A DNA stretch of 64,000 bases from Amblyornis subalaris (taxonomy: Eukaryota > Chordata > Aves > Passeriformes > Ptilonorhynchidae). Made by a program: the position numbers and the translations under genes. Numbering within the stretch: the stretch's first letter is position 1; each line of letters opens with the position of its first letter. The notes under the pieces were generated by a model. The model searched no databases and had not been told where the DNA came from. It saw nothing but the letters and a program-made list of their open reading frames with translations. The stretch covers positions 1,557,081 through 1,621,080 of the forward strand of contig JACAXG010000074.1 in the NCBI GenBank assembly GCA_018881555.1, given 5' to 3'. Shown piece after piece: positions 25,038 through 36,063 of the stretch.

Positions 25038-28000
25038 TGAAGTCCTAAATTGTCCTTGGCATAGCTGAACTTTCTCTATGAGTTGAATTTGGCCAAAAGT
25101 TTAAAAGAATTCCTACAGTGCTTAATGTTTCACCCTTCTTTATGTTGTGTACAAGCCTCATTCTGTCATCATTGCTGATAGCACGGAATATAATTTTTTA
25201 AGTTCACGTTATTATGGCTTTGTAGGGTGGTTTATGCATTCACTTGTAGCCATGTACTAAGGGAGAGTAGTCTCATAATACGTTTAAACTGCAAAAGCAA
25301 ATAGTATTAAATAATTAGGAAATGAGCGAGCTGTAAGAGCACTAGGGCTTTTAGAAAGTTAAACCAAGGTATGAGCAAAAGAACCTGAAACTTTATTTTG
25401 AAACCTACCCTTTAGACATCTTAGACAATGAAAAATTATCATTCAGCCAGAGAGAGTTTAAATAGCAAAGAAAACTGAGATAAGATTTACCAGGCAATTG
25501 ATGGTCATGGCCTGATGCCACATGGTCCTGACAGAATGCACAATTAACCTTTTTGTTTTATTATGTCTGCTTCAAATACCTGCAAGGTTATAATATTACC
25601 CTGGGAAAATGAATTTGACTGACCTACAGCTAAGTAATGACATGAATAGTAACCAGAGATGATAGGTGCAGTGAAGAGATAAGTATTCCTGCTCAACCAC
25701 TGAACCTTTTAAACTATGNATGTTACAGTGTTCTTACTGCAAGTACTTGGTTAACATCTCCTTATTTCCCCAAATTTGTTACTGGGGGTAANGTTGGTGC
25801 TTCACAAAAACATTACTAGAGTACACTTAGCCATCAAACAAAATTAAAGCTGTTGTGTTTCTACTTTACGGAGTGTTGCTTTCTNAAAGTACTGGAAGTT
25901 TTCATGTGGAGCAGTGATGCAGATCTGGGAACATTTTTTTGTGGTTATGGTCTGTTACTGTTTGTCATAACTCCCCAGGTCAGTGGGGAAGATGCAGTGT
26001 CTGNATCTCTACCCATAAGCAATGGAGAAACTGCTGTAACTATTTTGCCTTTCTAAAATACTTTCTTTTTGATTCTTGTAAGTTGAAAGATGTAAACTCA
26101 TATCACTTTCNTCTTCTTTTAAATAGAAGTTATTGCTGCTGCAAGATACTTGCCTTGGCAGTAAGGCTGCATCACTCAAAGCACCAACCTCAGTCTGGTT
26201 GTGTCCCGCTGAACTCGGTCAGACCCCCACAGTTTCTCACCTGCTCTCAGGATCTTTTCCATACAGGGCGNCCACTCTTGCAGAAACTAAATGACCTCCC
26301 TGACACTTAGCAGGAAAAGGCAAAAATAGAACCTCAGTAATGGCTCACAGCCAATGACTAAACTAATAAAAAGTGAAAATTGAGGATAGAAAAACGAGCT
26401 GAGAATTTCCAGATGAGAGCTGGCCAAATTGAGATCCAGGAAATGGGTTCTGCAGCGTGATGTTGATGATTTGGAGGAGCCGGTGACCAACTAATAAAAG
26501 TGAAGTATTCTATGATTGCTTTGTCTTACTGCTATGTGAATATTAGTCTGAAAATAAAATAACTGTGCTTTTCTTTTTTATTTTTTAATGAAATTTCCAT
26601 AATTGAATAAATGAATATATGAATAACTATTTGGGAAGTGTCTGTTGGACTACTTTAGGAAAGCACAATACATGGGCAGCGTTGTTGGTGGTGCTTCCGA
26701 GAGAGGGATCCCATTAAAAAGTTGGGTTTATTGACGTTATGTTTTAAACAAGGATTTAAAGCAATGTTTTCAGATATTTGCTGATTTATTTTTGAATTGT
26801 TTACTCTGACTGAAAGAGCNCTGCACTGACCTAGCACTGAACCCCAGGATTTAGCTGTGTCTGACTTCACAGCCGTGCTTTTGTACAATGGGCTCCTGTT
26901 CATGCCTGAGGTCTTNCTACATTTGTTGTCATCAAACCAGCAGATTTACTATGATAATGATTTTGATGTTACAAAAATACCCCTGGTGGTGGAAAAAGAA
27001 GCATATTTTGCCTCTTCAGATACCAAGATTAAAAGGGAAAAATCTATTTAAGTGCTGAAAATTCNCCCTTAATCACATTAATGTGTTACAAACCCTTGCT
27101 GTTTATTCTGTAGCAGTTTGTTCCTATGTTGCAAGAATTGCTAAAAGAGAGAAACAAAAGTGTTGAAGATGGGGAGAGGAATACATGGAAGGGGAGAAGA
27201 GGAAAAATATAGCAAACATGCATGAAAAATTTTGCTGTGGACAACATTTGATTGTAGTCTTGCTTAGGGCAAAATTGAAAGACATTGCTGTTTAATGTAC
27301 TGCAGAAAGGCAGTGTACTAAAGTCAACCTATTGCTGTTGATGTTGATGTCAAAACACCTTTTCTTTATTGCAATACTCTGCTTCTTGTAGCAGGCCAAA
27401 GACCCTGAAGTCCATTTTCTTTGAGGAAAACAGTGGGGATAGCATCCCCACAAAGTAATGTTCTATTCTGAATGACAAGTAGGAGGCAGGAAGGGAAACA
27501 AAAATTTCCAGCAGTGTCTTTCTCTTGCTAGGAAGATCAGATCTTCCTGACGTACGACAGCAGAACAATTTTATTCAGTGTTCTGCAGTGTTTTGAATTG
27601 GCTGTAATAACTGATTATTCTGAACCATTAGAGTGGATGGGTAACCTTTGTGATGGCTCATCCTAAATGTTGACTTACCAGTCCCATTTGAAAACAAACT
27701 GCTGAGCCATCTTAATGAGCTTGTCCTGCAGTGTGCACACGTTCCAAATAATTGAATTAAATTGAATATGAGTCCTATGTAATTACAACCAAATTTCTTC
27801 GATTATGTTCCCCACAAGGAAGGCAGATACGAAAGGTTTCAGTAATTTTAAAGCTCCTTGCAATTTGTAGATGTTATGTCTCTGTTAATTGTGAGATTTG
27901 AAAAACTAATGGCATCGGAAGTGTTTCTGGAGTGCTTATGTCATCTTTTATCATCGTTTTAAGCAATATCCACTTCATTCCAGATCCCATTTATCCTTTT

Positions 28001-28347
28001 CTGAGGGTGGCTGTGTACAGTGGGCTTGGGGAAGGTTGTATAGCAGCCTGTGACTGCAGACTGGAGATGGACCAGAAGTGGGGCAGTTTTTTCCTCTTGC
28101 GTTTGAAATCTTAGAACATTTTTAGTAATTTTTTTTTCCTTAACATTCAATAAATCAATATTTGCTTATAAAAGTGAAAGCTGAATGGAGAAGAAAAGCC
28201 TGCTAGTGCATTCTTGTATTGGTGATCTACTTCTGCAGTGCTCCTTTATGGGTAGTATCTGCATGTTTCTGTTCATTATGGAATGTGTGGAACAGAACAA
28301 GTCAGCAACAAAAGAAGGTTCTCTGTTGAAAAAGTTGCAAATTACTG

Positions 28348-28384
28348 TTAAACTGGTGTGAGTTGTTGATTAAACTGGTGTGAG
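28348..28384. repeat. Direct repeat, 15 bp twice, period 22
   Basis: TTAAACTGGTGTGAG is present at 28348-28362 and 28370-28384 with 7 bases between. It is a recent-looking local duplication with identical copies. Confidence 0.85.
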
Positions 28385-30313
28385 TGTGCAAACTTTGAAA
28401 ATTTGTACTCCACTGTTCGTTGAACTGGAGGCGTAATAATACAGCGATCAACAAAGTGATAATCACAGTAAAACTTTAGGTTAATGCAGACTAGGCCATC
28501 AGAGCATCTCCTGGAGGAGATATTATTGAAGTTTTTTAATAGATTTTTATTACGTGTTCCTAAGGAATAGTATGTATTTCTAAAGTTAGAAAAGCATGGC
28601 ATTAAGATCCCCCAGNTTGCTTTTTATAATGGTGAATATACTTAGTTATTTATAACTCAGATAAAAAGAAAGTGCAGCCCTAAGTTCTTGTAAAAGTAAT
28701 GCTAATTCTCTGAGATACCATTTTCTTAACTGTAGAAATAAAAACAGTCNAAATATTTAAGGAAAACTGTCCAGCAGAATTTTTGAAATTAGATTCATGG
28801 GAATTCCTTCTTCTTTGCTATTTTTTCCNTTAATTGAATATTANGTTCATGTGAAAATTTGGGCTAGCTCTGGATTGGAGTAAATTAAACCTGCCTATCA
28901 CGTCTGTGGCAGCATCAGCACTAGCCATGGTAATCCAGTATGGGGACTGAGCTTCTACAGAGATTTAAAAATAGGGCACCAAGGAGGAAGCCCTGGAGCC
29001 AGACTGATAATGTGCACATGTAATGGTGTAAATAAAATTCANTCAAAATGACAATGAAACCCTTTAGTAGCAAAGGTAAAGTTAAAAGATTCTTCTTTCA
29101 AAAAATGAAGCAAAAAAAGCACAACTTAGCATTTCCTAACTCGGCTCAATTGCCACCAAACTGGACCCATTCAATCGTCCAGCTCTAGCTTGGAACTTTT
29201 TCTCATTGAAGAAAGTTGAGGACCTGATCTGAACTTTGCTAAGATTTGTGTTCTAGGAGATGGCCTGAGTTAAGCAATTGTTTTAAAAACATACATAAGT
29301 GTCTTTCTCTCCCTGTTATTNCNGTTGCATCATGAAATACAAAGACCTAAAGGCAGACACGCTCACCAAAAAATGTTAAACAAAAAATTAAAAATGTTTA
29401 GTGGGATTAAATCCATTTTGAATGTGCTTGTCTTTTCATTTTAAGTACATTTTTTTCTGAATGTGTTTTCCTGTCGGTATTGATACTTGCCATGGATGGC
29501 AGAATCATTTTACACTGCCACAGGAAGGCATGTCATCTTCTGGTGCTGAGCACAGATAGCTCCTGAAAAAAAAAAAGTGACAAAAATGGACAGCACTAGG
29601 TGAATTCTTACCTACTCATATTCTTATAAAAATATGAGGTCTTATAAAAATTCTTTCTACAGATGGCATTGAAAATCATATTGAAAGACCTTGGCTCAGA
29701 GNATGATGTCATGATTCTTTGGAGGGTGGTACAGTTCCAGCAGTAGCTGAAAGAAGCATTAGCTTCTGGTGCTACAATGTTTTGGGAAGTCCATGCAAGA
29801 GTGATTTGCTGTATTTTTTGTTTATTTTTTTAATAGGCAGTTTATATTNCCTGGCCATTGCAGTTCTGGTTGTGATTCACAGCACTGTCCAAATGTCAAA
29901 TTTATCTTGCAGAAGTGAAGCACTACTGACCTTGTGTTTATAGTTCGTAAAACTTTAGCTATCATTCGTTTATATATGTGGCATTTTATCTCAATTTTAT
30001 GCAACGTGTGGGCAGAAATATATAAATTTTATATGAGATGACATTCATTAGTATATATACTTGTGAGTTTTAATAAAGCCTGAGTGTTGTAATTCAGTAT
30101 AATCTGTGCAGTCTGCGTGGCTTGAAAACCTCAAGCAAAATTTTTCATCCCAAAGTAAACATGGGTGAGAAAATAGGCATCAATAATTTTTTTTCCCATG
30201 GTATTTTAAAAATAATTAACAGTTGGAATTGGCTGTCCTCTAGCAAAGTTTAAGTTCAACTTCCATAGCTTGAATAGATTGCAATTTTAGGAATGTTTTT
30301 CTTCAAAATCAGA

Positions 30314-30347
30314 CTTTCACATTTATAATACTTTCACATTTATATTA
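30314..30347. repeat. Tandem duplication, 17 bp twice
   Basis: CTTTCACATTTATAATA (30314-30330) is followed directly by CTTTCACATTTATATTA (30331-30347). The copies differ at one position. Confidence 0.85.
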
Positions 30348-31217
30348 CTAGACATTCATATAAANTGGATAATGATATTTTTTTGAAACAGGTTTTATAG
30401 GTGGATTCCCATGTGTATGTTTGAACTCTGAAGGTAACCTGTACATTTTTACTGCCAAACAAAATATCTTTATGATTGTTAAAAAGTGGTTTTTCTTCAT
30501 ATATTTAAAATGTAAGTGTTTTTAACCCAGTACAATATTACATCATAAAATATTCATCATCTTAGATCTATACTCATTATAAATTTTCAAAGCCCAGTTC
30601 AGAAGCAGATGATCTTTTTTTTTCCCCAAAGTGATTATAGTTGGAGATTCTGCATTAACTTATTGGAGAATATAGATGGCACTTTCCTCCTGGGCGTTCC
30701 ACCAGTAGGGACTCACTCACACACAGTTTATGTAGGTGAGCTGCTTCAGTTGTCCTTTCACTCCCCAAGTTGAGTAAGTTTGTAAGTTAGTAGGTTTGCA
30801 CCACTTCTCTAAGCTGTCTTTTGCTTTAAGGAACTAAGTACTTGGCATTCAGGATGTCTCTAAAAAAAAACCTCTCGGGAGTAATATTCAGGCATAGACG
30901 TTAAAAGCTGAGTATGACAAAAATAATAGGTCTGTGAATTTTATAGCAGTTAAATCTGTGGTGCAGCTCATACCCATCCATCGCTTTTCCTCCCTCAGGT
31001 TCATGACTGACTTGTTGCTCTGACTGAGGTAAAGCTTAGCCAACTTGGGAAATAGCCAGCCACACATGCANCTGACTTTGTTAAGGTTGTCACACGAACT
31101 TGCAAATGTAATTGGTAAAAAAATTCTCCAAACTTCAGAAGAAACATGATNTTTTGTTAATCAGCTTCCCAGTAATTCTTGATGTACATTTCTCTCATAC
31201 TGGGATTGTATCTGTAG

Positions 31218-31255
31218 CTTTGTACAAGTGTACAAGGCTTGTACANGTGTACNAG
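31218..31255. repeat. Tandem duplication, 19 bp twice, of a TGTACA-rich unit
   Basis: CTTTGTACAAGTGTACAAG (31218-31236) is followed by GCTTGTACANGTGTACNAG (31237-31255). Both unresolved bases are in the second copy. Each unit contains near-palindromic TTGTACAAG and GTGTAC motifs. Confidence 0.8.
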
Positions 31256-34229
31256 ACACTACAAATACTCTTGCTGGTTTATTATTTCTGTGTCTCTTCT
31301 GTTCTGTGTGTTTTGTTCATATGCCAGGGAAAGTCACAGAAAGAAAGAAATGCTTAGACAATGCTTGTACTATAAATATTGGGATTACAGAGCAAAGTCT
31401 ANACCAATCTGTAGAGTTTGTATTCTGTCTACATAAAGGACTAAGATGTAAAAGAATGCCTTTACATTATTAAAGGCAAGANGAGGCAGAATGTAGTTGG
31501 TGTGGTTTGGTAACAGAGGACTAAGCTGGAATTCTGGTTTTGTTCTGACTAAATTACTAAACCATCCAGATATTGCTTTCACTGAAATCTGAAAGGAAGT
31601 TTGAACCCTTCTGACTGACTGACTCTAGGCAAGTTACCCACTTCTCCTGTGACTTTTATTTTTACCAAAAATGAGAAAGTTTTTAGGACAAAACACAGAG
31701 TGTAGGAAATGCCAAATGATTTTGGATGTCTTGTTTCTTGGTTGTCCAACATTAAGGCTTTNTAAAATGTCCTTGGTTTCCCAAGGTGACAATTTATTGC
31801 TGTGAAACTTGTGCCCATTTCAAGTAAAGTCAGACAAAACAGCATATACAGTCCACTTGATAGTTTGGAAAACTTTTGTAGTGGGTGGATCTTATAAGAT
31901 ACTGTTCAAGTGCAGATTCCCATCATCAGCTGATGGTGCTAAGAACAATTCGAAACTGTGTTTGACTTTTTAACNGTGTAATTGTAATAATGAATTAAGT
32001 TGTAAGAGTAAAGGAATGTCAGGTATCATTATACTGTCAGAATAAAGGAAAATGTGGTTTTTACATTCACAGTTGAAAACTGTTGTTTATTAAAGGCGTG
32101 TTTGTGCTGGAGGTATGTTCTTCCTTCAGATTGCTCTTGATACCCAATCTTTTAGGTCTGTTAACCATTTTTCAGCCCTCAATGCTTGCTAACACTGGAG
32201 TTCTTCCAGTTTGTATGTGTTTTGGTATTGTTTGTAAGCAGGTTCTTGAAACAACTCTCTTGGCAACAGCAGCCTCTGATAAATAATAAATAATACGCAA
32301 CAGTAAAATGAGTTGATTGCTTACATTTTAAGTTAACAATAGCTTTTTTCTCTCTCTGTTTAATTTTTCATCAGTGATAGACTGAAAGACTTGTTCCCAA
32401 ATGAATTAAAAATCTAGAAGCTTTCCACTTTCAAAGAGGTGTAGATATAATCTAATAAAATCAAGATGTGTTTGCTCAAATTCTAAAAGATTTGCCTTTA
32501 ACCAACAGNGTTAGGAGTCAAACAGTGAAAGTGATCACCCCACCAGTTAAGGATTTGTCTCCCTCCCATAAGACTGTTTTTCATTTAGAGATGCATCAGT
32601 GTAAATATCAAAACAAAAACCCTGTGTGAACAAGAATGTGGCCTTTATTGTAAAATGAGTCACCATATTCCTTCAGCAATTCCAAATATTGTTNGATTTA
32701 TAATTTTTACATTTCCAAACAGTAAGTTTATTTTTTTAGCGGGTTTNGTTTATGCCATTTGCAGACCAAGCAATTTCTCAGAACGTACAATGTGTTTAGT
32801 GGCTTCAGCTGTGATAGAGGGTTTGAGATGATGAAGATTAAGGAAATCTATTACATTTTATTGTAGCATTCTGAAATTACTTTGAAGTGAATCATTAGCA
32901 ACTAGCTTAACAAAGGTATAAAAATACTGTCCTAGCACTGTGCTAATAAAAAGACTGTCAGCATCTTTATTTTATAAGAATCTTGATATAAAAATGCTGT
33001 TTAGAACACACTAATAAAACAGACAAATANGGATAATTTACAAATTGCTATTATAGCAGTTATTTTAAAAATAAAGTGAACGTGGATGATCTAAAGTAAT
33101 TCAGCTTCATTTTAGTTTAATTTTGTGCTCGATGCCAGCATTNGATGTTCTGCCACATGACNCTTGCATTTGTGTCAGGTAGGATTGTCTCTGCTGCGAA
33201 GGCAGCCNGCACACACCCACTCTGCAGGCACGGTGCTGCTGTGCAGAACCAGTCTGCTCTGGGTGGGAGACTTTAGCAAGGAGAGGACTTTTGCCCTCTT
33301 GCTTTGTTCTTCCTTTTGCCTCCTACTGCCCAACATCCATCTAGAGCCACNTAGGCTGGCAAGATCTGTGTTTTCCAGAGTGCAGCTCCCAGAGGGAGGT
33401 TTTGCCCATGCTGGTTTCTGTTTGCCAGAGCCCACCTTGTCCCCTCTGCCCACCTGGNCTTGGGGCAGCAGGAGGGCACAGTGCTCCCTTGGCCTCTCTG
33501 GGTCACATCTGTAATAAACATGATCTTTTTTCCTTACAACTACAGACCATTGAAACCTGAGTGAATTATTATAACTGTGCCATAAAAGAGAGCTTAAATN
33601 AACAGAGCAAGCAGGAGTCTTGGATGTCTCCTGTGTCCACAGGTGATATTGCTTTTCTATAACAGGCTGAGAGTCCAGCCTTTCTCCTGCCCAGCTATGG
33701 ATATAAAAGGACCTGACGTACCTTCTTCTCACATTATTGGAATCCTCTGTCATGCACAAGATTTCCTGCCCTATGTAGCATTTTTGCTCATGATGAAGGT
33801 AAACTGTCCTTCCCGTCTGAAGAACAAATGGAATATTTAAAGCTTTGGCCCTGTGAGATGCTGCTGTTCAGCACTTAACATTCCTTNCCAGCATGTCCAG
33901 CCCAGCCTCTCCCTCCTGTATCATGCTGGCTTTTTTGTTGTTGCTATTGCCCTTTTCCCCTCCTGTACATGGATATCTAAATTGGTTTTCCAGAAATCAG
34001 TCTCCTGCATTGTAATGGTGTATTATAAGATAATGATTGTTTTCTTTCAACTTTTTATAATATTTAATTAAGGATTCAAAGGACCTTTTTCTTTGTGTTG
34101 ATTCTTGCTTAGAGGGGAAAAAAAGTCCCTCAGGAGAACCACTAAATTATTTCTTAGCAAAGCAGGCTTGTGAGGCTTTGTTTCCACCAGATTAGCTAAA
34201 ATACATGCTGTCTGTTCACTTAAATCACA

Positions 34230-34411
34230 AAGGCCCTGATTCTATGAAATGAACTGTTAAGTTCAATGGAATGGCTTCTGCTCAAAGTTAGGCAATTTTG
34301 CAATAATTCATGCTGTACCAGTTTGAAACTGGTAGACACAGTAGTTTNTAGAGTAATCTCATTTTTCTGAATTCCACTGGCTTAAACTCAGAATNTTGCA
34401 AAATGCTGATC
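34230..34411. mobile_element. Possible ancient amniote MITE-like repeat remnant
   Basis: The left part reads AGGCCCTGATTCTATGAAAT, then GTTCAATGG, then AAAGTTAGGCA. The right part reads GAGTAATCTCATTTTTCTGA and ends near GCAAAATGCTGATCT. This resembles a decayed copy of a palindromic short repeat common in reptiles, whose hallmarks are GGCCCTGAT-like ends and a CCCATT/AATGGG centre. The match is from memory and the divergence is high, so the family is not named. Confidence 0.4.
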
Positions 34412-35559
34412 TTCGCGTCTTACAGATATTTCTCGAGGTTTTCATAGCAGACTGCCATAGCCAGTGTCTGTTCTGTAAGTCCAGGAAAAAAGNGCTTATC
34501 TAGTTCACAACACAAGAATTTTATTTGCTGAGCCAATTTTTCAGGTGTCTTAACATAAATGTATGTATTCCTGAGGTGATCTGATATTTTCACAGCAGCA
34601 CAAATTGGATGGATAAGGTGACAGTTTATAGTAAACTTAGTGATGTTAATGTTACATNTAGTGTTAATTTCTGAAGCTAGAAATGTACATTAAATATTCT
34701 CTGTTTGCTCTTCCTTGGTTAAACTTTTGCCTAGTGAACGTATCAGCCTTTTCTCTGCAAAAATGCTGTTCCCCTTGGCACATGTTCTACAGGCTGAGGA
34801 TCTGTCCCCTGAAATGGAAATCCCTGAAACTTTCTATGTACCCAGGTATGGTTTTTATTCCAAAGGAAGATGGAATATGATCTACTGTTTGGGTGCATAA
34901 AAGTTAATTAAGTTGTGTTTTAATGGATGTATTCTGCATGCTCCTTGTGAAAGGTGAAAGCACAGAAATGAAGGCCTTGTCTTTACAGAGCACGAATGGC
35001 AAAGACTTCTCAAAACTTTCGTGTTCTCTCAGATGTGATCATGGAAACAGCCTTCCTCTTGAACGGAGAGAGGGAGCTGATACTGGAGCTTTTTTTCTGT
35101 CTGATGAATCTTTGATTACTGCTTCACTGGTATTTAGAATCATCATGAAGCTGTTATGAAATAGAAATTGTTAAATCAATTTTCAGAGGAAAGATCTGAA
35201 ACAAAGCCACAGAGCTATCCTGTGACAGTGGGAAGTCTTGAAGAGAGGCTTCTTGAATCTTAGGGTGATGTGTTAACTGCTGGATCTTCCTTTCTGAAGC
35301 AAATGTGGTTTGAGTTGATTTTGTTCTCTGGTTCTGATATTACAGAAAAAGTAAATCCTAAATAGTCATGCTAAATATTTTTGCAGAGGAAAAAAATCCC
35401 AATGGGAAACATTAATGANCTTTGCAATAAATACTACTTTTATAAATGATCTAACCTTTGTTTCATTATAGTCATGTCCTATGAGAAGTAAACAGGGTAA
35501 TGTTCAACTAGTGCATTATTTAGAGATTTTGGAGTACATTCTGAAAGCTTCATACAGAG

Positions 35560-35640
35560 CTGTGCCCACAGGATTCCCATTAAACACAATGGGAGCCGTG
35601 TGGCTTAAATCCTGCAGAGCTGTTTGAAAATGTATCCCGT
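35560..35640. mobile_element. Possible ancient amniote repeat remnant
   Basis: GGATTCCCATTAAACACAAT (35571-35590) is followed by GGGAGCCGTGTGGCTTAAAT (35591-35610) and then TTTGAAAATGTATCCC. It resembles an old repeat seen widely in sauropsids, with TCCCATT and AATGGGA forming a 7-bp inverted repeat at its core. The copy is degraded and carries no coding sequence. Confidence 0.45.
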
Positions 35641-35884
35641 GCTGTGCTGAAGACAGATGATTAAAGAATGAGTGCTTGGACGGGGAGGAGGGAGTGATGT
35701 TGTGATTCTCCATTTAGGGCTGTAGTTAGATTGAAAATCCTTCTCTAAGCCCTTCTTAAATGATCTCCTGTTGGAAGACCAGCTAATAGCTCTCCTGTTT
35801 CTCAAAAGAAATACCAATACAGTACAAATGGTTAAACATTTGCACTTAGAGATGGCCTTTCACTTGTCTTCTCTTTACATTTAA

Positions 35885-36063
35885 CTTTTTTGTTGCTGTT
35901 ACACTTTTCTTTTTCTGTTGTCTTACCTCTTGCTTAAATTTTTCATGTCTTTTTTTTTCCCCCCCCTCAAAGTTCTCTTATATCTTTCATGCTATGTTGG
36001 TTTTGTTTCTGGTCCTCATGTCTTGTGTTGTTGTCTTCCTCTCCATTCTGTCCTTCTCTCCTT
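35885..36063. repeat. Pyrimidine-rich low-complexity tract
   Basis: The + strand is dominated by T and C over about 180 bases, including T9-C8 near 35951-35968 and CTTCCTCTCC-type runs to 36063. It looks like simple-sequence intronic DNA. Several AG dinucleotides after it could act as decoy acceptors, but none leads into a recognisable exon. Confidence 0.75.

Noticed and set aside
26440..26520. Possible CR1 end because of AGTATTCTATGATTG
   Set aside because: The preceding sequence does not follow the CR1 tail order, so a chance motif is more likely.
33175..33759. 194-codon open frame on the minus strand as a gene
   Set aside because: It has no recognisable domain, contains several undetermined bases and sits in a GC-richer block where stop codons are scarce. 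It is kept only as a low-interest finding.
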